Source: Clostridiaceae bacterium (GTDB lineage Bacteria; Bacillota; Clostridia; Lachnospirales; Lachnospiraceae). Taken from it: DNA of 58,425 bases. A program made the translations under genes and the position numbers. Position 1 is the first letter of the stretch. Each line of letters begins with the position of its first letter. Shown piece by piece: positions 53,062 to 58,425 of the stretch. The notes under the pieces were generated by a model. That model did not search any database. It was not told where the DNA came from and worked only from the letters and a program-made list of their open reading frames with translations. The stretch covers positions 1-58,425 of the forward strand of contig CAJTGI010000019.1 of NCBI GenBank assembly GCA_910575435.1, written 5' to 3'.

Positions 53062-53146
53062 ATAAACCTACCTTGTAATCTTGCCGGATTAGGTAGGCTT
53101 AACATCTACTTACGAGGTTGGCCGCTTTGTGGGCGGCTGCTCCTTT
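53058..53146 (-). ncRNA. Antisense RNA 1, type I antitoxin
   Basis: On the reverse strand a promoter TTGACA (53181-53176), 17 bp, TATTAT (53158-53153) points toward the toxin. The transcript would end at a hairpin made of 53091-53098 with 53066-53073 (CCTACC/GGTAGG) followed, on this strand, by TTTATTT. It covers the toxin's 3' UTR, including the toxin's own terminator (about 53118-53150). Confidence 0.65.
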
Positions 53147-53280
53147 TTTATTATAATAATCGTTTTCAGGGGATATGTCAATGCTTGGTTGCCAATTTGC
53201 CCCCATCTGGTCGCTTCTTGGTCGCATAAGAAGAGTATGATGCCGGGCATGCATATGAGAGAGTACCGTGTAAGGCAACA

Positions 53281-53309
53281 TTGTATTTGGTTGTCAATTA
53301 TGATAATAT
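53281..53309 (+). promoter_or_regulatory. Promoter of type I toxin 2
   Basis: TTGTAT (53281-53286), 17 bp, TAATAT (53304-53309). The leader contains CTCCCTTC (53345-53352) complementary to GAAGGGAG (53355-53362), which overlaps the toxin's ribosome-binding site. Confidence 0.6.
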
Positions 53310-53371
53310 ATTTTCTAAGCGATCGTGTTCAAGGTGCGGCTAGTCTCCCTTCCTGAAGGGAGGTGGTGTAT

Positions 53372-53467
53372 ATGAGTACATACGAAGTATTGACATTGTT
53401 GATTCTTTTCGGGACGTTTCTCGTTGCACTGCTTGCCTATTTAGATAATAGGTATAAGCGCAAATAA
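53372..53467 (+). CDS. Holin-like type I toxin 2 (TxpA/BsrG-like)
   Basis: A 31-residue peptide: MSTYEVLTLLILFGTFLVAL, then LAYLDNRYKRK. It matches the holin-like toxin pattern even more closely than toxin 1 (MSTYEAL-type start, single helix, basic end). The two share LLAY and an end in KRK and have the same leader and antisense layout, so they arose by tandem duplication. GGGAGGTGG precedes ATG 53372 and is held in a hairpin. Confidence 0.8.
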   Translation: MSTYEVLTLLILFGTFLVALLAYLDNRYKRK

Positions 53468-53560
53468 AAATCACCCTATCCTTGTAACTTTGACCGAGTT
53501 AGGATAGGGTAACACCAATTCTAAGGGAGTCAAACCACACCTTGTGGGCGGTCGCTCTTT
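53466..53560 (-). ncRNA. Antisense RNA 2, type I antitoxin
   Basis: Reverse-strand promoter TTGACA (53595-53590), 17 bp, TATTAT (53572-53567). The 3' end is a perfect 10-bp hairpin (AGGATAGGGT 53501-53510 with ACCCTATCCT 53473-53482) followed on this strand by GATTTTTATTT. Same layout as antisense RNA 1. Confidence 0.7.
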
Positions 53561-53682
53561 TCTAATATAATAAACAATTACCAGAGATATGTCAAGAACT
53601 GGTTTCCGCTTGGTTTCTTTTTGGTCGCATAAGTAGATTAGAATAGATTAAGTAAGATAGGAAAAGAATTATCTGAAAAAAG

Positions 53683-53770
53683 TTTCACACAATTCACATT
53701 TTATATATGTTATATTTATATCAAGCAAATAGGCACTTTCCTAGAGTGAATCCAGGTGAGTGTCTTTTTT
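53683..53770 (+). promoter_or_regulatory. Phage regulatory cassette C, restarts tail genes
   Basis: TTTCACACAATTCACATT (53683-53700), TATATT (53711-53716) with TATCA after it, then AGGCACT (53731-53737) paired with AGTGTCT (53759-53765) and TTTTT. It is identical to cassette B through the first 20 bases. Confidence 0.7.
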
Positions 53771-53801
53771 GTGCGCATATTTCCAGAAAGGGGAAGATTC
53801 C

Positions 53802-54257
53802 ATGGCGTACTCCAATTCCAAGGGCCTGATTGCCCTGCCTACAGCATATAGCAAAGATGGCGGTTATACGTTCAAGAAGTTGTCTTATCGCTTCATACAG
53901 CCCAATGGCGGCATTAGCATCACGCCAAAACAGATGCAGGACATTGACTCTTATAGGAATGGGAATGGCATATTAAAAAGGACTGTTTTGAACAATGCTC
54001 CGACAAAGATTGAGTGGAACACACCATATCTGATCTATGAAGATAAGTGCAGGTTGATTCATCAAATCAGAGAGGGATATAGGCAAGGGAGCGGGCTATA
54101 TAAGGCTCGGAAAATTCGCATCCGCTATTACAATGATTGGGACGATGATTACGATACTGGAACATTCTACATGCCAGACGTGCAGTTTCAGTATGGCGGC
54201 CTATACCATGGAGCGCCGATGTATCTGCCTATCAGGTTGGCGGCGATTGAATATTAG
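53802..54257 (+). CDS. Phage tail protein (DUF6711-like)
   Basis: A 151-residue protein resuming the tail module. It reads MAYSNSKGLIALPTAYSKDG at the start, then TFKKLSYRFIQPNGGISITPKQMQDIDSYRNGNGIL (53862-53969), VLNNAPTKIEWNTPYL, and ends in GAPMYLPIRLAAIEY. It corresponds to the small structural protein that stands before the tail-hub gene in lactococcal-type siphoviruses. AAAGGGGA lies upstream. Residues before ATG 53802 in the same frame come from the hairpin leader. Confidence 0.75.
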   Translation: MAYSNSKGLIALPTAYSKDGGYTFKKLSYRFIQPNGGISITPKQMQDIDSYRNGNGILKRTVLNNAPTKIEWNTPYLIYEDKCRLIHQIREGYRQGSGLYKARKIRIRYYNDWDDDYDTGTFYMPDVQFQYGGLYHGAPMYLPIRLAAIEY

Positions 54258-54269
54258 GGGAGGGATTGC

Positions 54270-56918
54270 GTGTTAAATATAACAGAAGAACAGAAAGAGA
54301 TGTTTTGGAGCGACAGACATTCGTATAATTACATATTTCGATTTCCAGATATTGTCCTGAACTTCGACAACGAGCAGTTGCATTCGGAAGAGGTCACAGT
54401 GAAGGAATCCATCTGTGACGAGGAGGACTTGAGGCTTGGGGGATGCATTGCTTCCTCCATAGAGTTTGTTGTATCGGAAATAACCGCAGAGCAGATATCC
54501 GGTCTGACCTTTACCGCAGAAATCGAGGTCAGGGATGAAGATGGAACGGTAGTCCAGATTCTTCCCATGGGGAAGTACATCGTGGATAATGCGGTCAGGG
54601 TAAACGATATGGACTACAAGAAGGTGGTAGCATATGATGCTATGTACGATGCCTCCATCGATGTGGCGGATTGGTACAACGCCCTATTCCCCATCACCGG
54701 GACGCAATCAGTACCCTCCGGAGAAAAGGACGAGGACGGAAACGCCATCATGACGGATAAGAACGTCTACGGCACCACCACCGTAAAAGCCATGCGGGAA
54801 TCCCTCCTGGCGCACCTAGGAGTGCCATACGTCCCCCAAACCCTGCCAAACGACGGAATGACCGTAGAGAAAACCATAGAGCCATCAGCAGGAAGCCTGC
54901 CCGGCACCACGGCATTAAAGGCATTATGCACAGTAAATGGCGGGTTTGGCAGGATGAACAGGGAAGGAAAGTTTGAAGTGATCCACATCAAGGGACTGGG
55001 GCTATTCCCGGAGGATTCCAAAGGGGCAGCAGTCCCGATGGAAGAGGGGGGCAATGTATACCCGGAAGAAACCCTCTACCCGGAAGACGGATTTCAGTAT
55101 CTCGGTGTGTCAGATGAAGAAACAGAATGCCCGGAATACAGATCAGTGACTTACGAAGAATACATGACCCACCCCATCACCTGCCTAAACATCCAGTCAG
55201 ACGAAGAGGACACAGGCGTGACCATAGGCGATGACACGACCAATCCCTATGTTATCACGGTAAACTTTCTGCTTTACGGAAAGGCGGCCGCCGAACTGCA
55301 GGCGGTCGGGGAAAACATCTTCTGGCAAATCAAGGGAATCACCTACCGCCCCGCAAACACCCAGCTGGACGGACTGCCTTATTTGGAGGCCGGGGATGTG
55401 TATGCCTTGGAAAAGAGGACGGATATCGTAGAGAGTTACATCTTTAGCCGCACCTTAACAGGGATACAGGCACTGATAGATCAATACGAGGCCAAAGGGA
55501 ACAAAGTCCGGGCAAACGAGGTAACCCCTGCGGAGGAAATCCAGATACTCAAGAGGAAGACGCTGATAATCAAGAAGAGCGTGGACGGCGTATCCGTGGA
55601 ACTGGAGAACTTGGACAAGCAGACCAAGACCAGATTCAATCAGACGGACGAGAAAATATCCACCGAGGTGGAGAAGGCAAGGGAGGAACTATCATCCAGC
55701 ATAGAGCAGACGGCAGAGAATATCGTACTAAAGGTAGACTCTAAGGGAAATCTGGCAGAGGTGGCTCTGGGCGTTGATGCGGACGATCCCACGGCCACAT
55801 ATTTTGTTGTGACGGCAAAAAACATCCAACTATCGGCAGACGAAGCGATCAGCCTCCTATCCGGGGGGACCATCAACCTGTCAGCGGAGCAGGGCATAGA
55901 GATTGCATCCCCCTATTTTTCCGTGGACAAGAAGGGGGACGTGGTGGCCAGGTCAATCGAAATCACCGGCGGCAAAATCAACTTCGCCACATCCCTAGAA
56001 GGAGACAGCAGCATCCTCCTGAGGAATGCCAAGTACGAGGGAGCCTACGATGGGCCGGTACGGTTTGCGGGATACGGTCCGCCGGAAGCATCCCCCAGGG
56101 AAATGCGGGCGGAAATTGGAGACGTATATTACGATTACGACAGCGCAACAGCCTACGAATGCAGAGAACCTCATACCACATCCAGCCAGGCTGAGACCTA
56201 CTGGGGGTACATCGTATTAAGCGGATCTGATATCCCCCCGCCCCTGCTCATAAGGTTTTATGGGGATGGGCAGCCAAGAGAATCCCCGGAAGACATGGGG
56301 GCAAGGCCCGGGGAACTGTACATCGACCTAGGCACAGGGCGTTACCATGCATGTGCCATATCCAACGGCAAACTGATATGGGGAGATACTGGAACCGGGG
56401 ACATCACGAAAATCAGCGAATGGACGGAGATTGCGCTAAACACAGAAAGCGGGCTGTCAGCCACGAAATATCACTACGTGGAAAATACGGAAAACAACGG
56501 ACTCGCAAAATGCCATTCGGTGATTACCGCATCCCCGGAAGGCATCTCGCTGTCACGCAAAGACACCCTAAGCGAATTGGAGTCAACGATAAGACTAACA
56601 CGCATGGCATCGAATGACCTCCTCGGAGGAACTTTGCCGGTGGTAGAATGCGGATCGGCTTTTTATGCCCCAAGAGTAAGTTGCGGAAATATGCAAAGTG
56701 GCTACGTATCCAAGCAGATGAATGCAAATGTCCCATATTATGCAGAAGTAAAACTAGACATGCCAGCCGTGCCAAACGTGGTCGCCACGCCCATCACCAC
56801 CAATCCCGCCGCTGTCAGCGTCAGCGTTGCGGACGCATCGGAATCAGGATTTAAAATCTATATGGAGCGGACAGATGGGAATTACCCGCTCCGGGTAAAC
56901 TGGATAGCCATGTGCTGA
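54270..56918 (+). CDS. Tail hub / tail-associated minor structural protein
   Basis: 882 residues from GTG 54270 (GGGGAGGG upstream). The N-terminal ~400 residues resemble the hub domain of phage baseplates (SICDEEDLRLGGCIASSIEF, FTAEIEVRDEDGTVVQILPM, RVNDMDYKKVVAYDAMYD). A helical stretch follows (~440-480, KSVDGVSVELENLDKQTKTR). Then a beta-helix-like shaft and a GYGPPEASPREM-type segment repeated as GDGQPRESPEDM. It docks receptor-binding parts to the tail tip. A later GC-rich segment (54750-56000) differs in base use from the island before it. Confidence 0.85.
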   Translation: MLNITEEQKEMFWSDRHSYNYIFRFPDIVLNFDNEQLHSEEVTVKESICDEEDLRLGGCIASSIEFVVSEITAEQISGLTFTAEIEVRDEDGTVVQILPMGKYIVDNAVRVNDMDYKKVVAYDAMYDASIDVADWYNALFPITGTQSVPSGEKDEDGNAIMTDKNVYGTTTVKAMRESLLAHLGVPYVPQTLPNDGMTVEKTIEPSAGSLPGTTALKALCTVNGGFGRMNREGKFEVIHIKGLGLFPEDSKGAAVPMEEGGNVYPEETLYPEDGFQYLGVSDEETECPEYRSVTYEEYMTHPITCLNIQSDEEDTGVTIGDDTTNPYVITVNFLLYGKAAAELQAVGENIFWQIKGITYRPANTQLDGLPYLEAGDVYALEKRTDIVESYIFSRTLTGIQALIDQYEAKGNKVRANEVTPAEEIQILKRKTLIIKKSVDGVSVELENLDKQTKTRFNQTDEKISTEVEKAREELSSSIEQTAENIVLKVDSKGNLAEVALGVDADDPTATYFVVTAKNIQLSADEAISLLSGGTINLSAEQGIEIASPYFSVDKKGDVVARSIEITGGKINFATSLEGDSSILLRNAKYEGAYDGPVRFAGYGPPEASPREMRAEIGDVYYDYDSATAYECREPHTTSSQAETYWGYIVLSGSDIPPPLLIRFYGDGQPRESPEDMGARPGELYIDLGTGRYHACAISNGKLIWGDTGTGDITKISEWTEIALNTESGLSATKYHYVENTENNGLAKCHSVITASPEGISLSRKDTLSELESTIRLTRMASNDLLGGTLPVVECGSAFYAPRVSCGNMQSGYVSKQMNANVPYYAEVKLDMPAVPNVVATPITTNPAAVSVSVADASESGFKIYMERTDGNYPLRVNWIAMC

Positions 56919-56932
56919 GGAGGACTTGCCGC

Positions 56933-58351
56933 ATGGTGGAAAAGCGTTATAAACGTGACCGGGAAAGGCCGACAGGGCGACCGGGAAGGGCTGATGGCAC
57001 GCTGGGAATGGGAAAGGATGTGAGAAAGATGCCATATCAAAAGTATGTTTACAGCAGGATAAATTGGCTGAACAAGTCGGATTCTCCGATTACGCCGCTA
57101 GGAAAAACAAACCTGAACAAGATGGATTCCGCGATTTACAACATAGTGGAAAATCTGGACGTGGTGCAAAGCAACTTAAGTTCTGGGAAATTCGACAAGG
57201 CGGATGCGGGCAAGGTGATTGTCGGCATGCCGTCATGGAATGCAAGCACCGGGATTCTGTCATTTCAATTTTACGATGGAACGACCTTCCAGGTGGATTT
57301 CAACGTGGAGAAGATCCCGGTATCATTTACCATGGATTCCGCAGGGGTGATTACCATGACGACATCCGATGGGACGCAGTGGACGGCGAATATCGGAGAT
57401 GTGGTGCCGGATTATACATTCGATGATAGCGAAACGATTGCATTTGCGAAGGGATATGACTGGGACACCAGCCAGTACAGCCAGATAGATGCCTATGGGT
57501 ATGGACCTCCTGATAATTGGGCCGCCTCCGAAAATAAAGACAGGGTGTATCTTGACAGATCGTCCGGGATTGCGTATGCCTGCGCATATGATGGGAAAAA
57601 GTATTTCCTTGCGACTGCCCAGTTACAGCGGGCTGGCAAGAACGTTAGGATTTGCGGGGAGGTCAGGAAGGGCAGCATAACGGGCGAGCATCTTCGGCCG
57701 GATTACCTGGCAGATGTTTCTGCCCAGGCAGGCAATGCGGCGGCCAGCGCAAATGCGGCATCGGATTCAGCCGATGATGCAGATTTTGATGCAAAACTTT
57801 CTCAGTCCTACGCAGTAGGGGGAAGTGGCGTGAGGCAGGGAGAGGATTCGGACAATGCCAAGAAATACAAGGAACTATGCCAGGACATTTATGATAATTT
57901 CCAACAGTCCGGGAACGTGACCGGAGTGAAGGGAGCAGAGGAGGATGCGTTTCGCCACGGGAATGTGAATATCACGCCGGAGAATATCGGGGCGTTTTCC
58001 GCCCAGAAGGGAAATGCTCTGGAAAATGCGATTAATAAAATAAGTGCAGACTTGGGTGCGATTTGCTGCGATGCGGTGAATGTTACAATCCCAAATCACG
58101 ATGCAGAACTTATTTTTATCAAATTAGGCAAACGCTGCCTTGTGATGGCAAGGCACCATGTAAAGGGGGCGGCTTGGGACACGGCATCATCAGGCATATA
58201 TATTCCGGCAGAGTATAGGCCTGGCAGTACCAAATACCTCTCTGGAACAAAATATGCTATCGTACTCTACGATAGTGGAGTGATAGGGTTATGGGGAGAA
58301 GCAGGGGCCGACCTTTGGGAGTCTGGCACTGTCGTGTATTCTGTAAATTGA
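56933..58351 (+). CDS. Tail fibre / receptor-binding-like protein
   Basis: 472 residues from ATG 56933, which has GGAGG 9 bp upstream. The usual start of this family is MPYQKYVYSRINWLNKSDSP at 57029, leaving ~32 odd, Arg/Gly-rich residues if the first ATG is used. The attachment helix PLGKTNLNKMDSAIYNIVEN is followed by short strands, DAYGYGPPDNWAASENKDRVYL (like segments in the hub protein; 57488-57553), an Ala-rich coil (SAQAGNAAASANAASDSADD), and a C-terminal beta domain that may bind the host surface. Confidence 0.8.
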   Translation: MVEKRYKRDRERPTGRPGRADGTLGMGKDVRKMPYQKYVYSRINWLNKSDSPITPLGKTNLNKMDSAIYNIVENLDVVQSNLSSGKFDKADAGKVIVGMPSWNASTGILSFQFYDGTTFQVDFNVEKIPVSFTMDSAGVITMTTSDGTQWTANIGDVVPDYTFDDSETIAFAKGYDWDTSQYSQIDAYGYGPPDNWAASENKDRVYLDRSSGIAYACAYDGKKYFLATAQLQRAGKNVRICGEVRKGSITGEHLRPDYLADVSAQAGNAAASANAASDSADDADFDAKLSQSYAVGGSGVRQGEDSDNAKKYKELCQDIYDNFQQSGNVTGVKGAEEDAFRHGNVNITPENIGAFSAQKGNALENAINKISADLGAICCDAVNVTIPNHDAELIFIKLGKRCLVMARHHVKGAAWDTASSGIYIPAEYRPGSTKYLSGTKYAIVLYDSGVIGLWGEAGADLWESGTVVYSVN

Positions 58352-58398
58352 TTTTGGTTATCGATATGCATGAGTTTAAACTGAAAGGAGGAGGAAAC

Positions 58399-58425
58399 AT
58401 GAATTTAAGATTAAAGGATGGGACG
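58399..58425 (+). CDS. Partial gene cut by the window end
   Basis: AAAGGAGGAGGAAAC precedes ATG 58399. Nine codons are visible (MNLRLKDGT). The function cannot be told. The position fits another tail-tip or lysis-module gene. Confidence 0.55.

Larger units (their letters stand above)
28360..58425. mobile_element. Siphovirus-like prophage, left end in window, right end outside
   Basis: Head, connector, tail and regulatory phage families run almost without a break on the plus strand from 28877 to the window end. The left boundary is inferred from the abrupt end of host homology at 28356-28359. No integrase, repressor, replication, terminase or lysis genes are visible, so they lie beyond 58425 or are lost. 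Gene types (gp6-family portal, DUF4355 scaffold, long tape measure, DUF6711 tail protein) suggest a long non-contractile tail. Confidence 0.85.

Overview
The window looks like the chromosome of a spore-forming Firmicute of the Clostridia, most likely a Lachnospiraceae-type gut anaerobe. The evidence is the order rplU-prp-rpmA-obgE, scpA-scpB, and yqfC-yqfD-phoH-(yqfF-like)-ybeY, together with sporulation families and strong AGGAGG ribosome-binding sites. The species cannot be fixed from sequence reading alone.

Layout. (1) 1-19903 is host core genome: a zinc-ribbon membrane protein, a reverse-strand UDP-sugar pyrophosphorylase, the L21/Prp/L27/Obg ribosome operon, a degenerate M50-like membrane protein, condensin partners ScpA/ScpB, a DUF1836 protein, the YqfC/YqfD/PhoH/HD-membrane/YbeY cluster, a SpoVB-type flippase, a SWIM-SNF2 helicase and an Fe-S aldo/keto reductase. 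(2) 20111-24275 is an orphan type I-C CRISPR locus: only cas2, then a leader and an array of 54 repeats and 53 spacers. A lone, divergent, reversed repeat-like sequence lies upstream of cas2. (3) 24276-28356 is a small variable stretch: a LytTR regulator with a vestigial receiver domain, a pair of uncharacterised genes, and a SpoIID/peptidoglycan-binding gene that has lost its 5' end. (4) About 28360 to the window end is a siphovirus-like prophage that continues past the window.

The prophage starts inside its head module: a MuF head protein with a C-terminal nuclease-like toxin domain, portal, scaffold, capsid, connectors, tail tube, tail chaperones and a 1904-residue tape measure. No terminase or integrase is visible. 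Between the tape measure (ends 44815) and the next tail gene (53802) sits a ~9-kb accessory island. It holds a Panacea-type antitoxin with a membrane-protein partner, several unknown membrane proteins, Ant and ORF6N antirepressor-type genes, a NYN ribonuclease-like protein, a secreted protein, an RHH regulator with its own operator, and two tandem type I toxin/antisense-RNA modules. Tail genes resume at 53802.

Three near-identical regulatory cassettes (TTTCACACAATTCACATT, a TATATT-like box, then a short hairpin with a T-run) precede the MuF gene, the portal gene and the first tail gene after the island. Other small hairpin/T-run units stand before or after most cargo genes. The phage scaffold carries the same MNLQLFA sequence as host ribosomal protein L27, so host Prp protease, encoded at 3817-4158, probably matures both. 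Another cargo gene in the head-tail module fuses a DUF4406 domain to a DUF2829/Tad2-like domain, suggesting an anti-defence protein.
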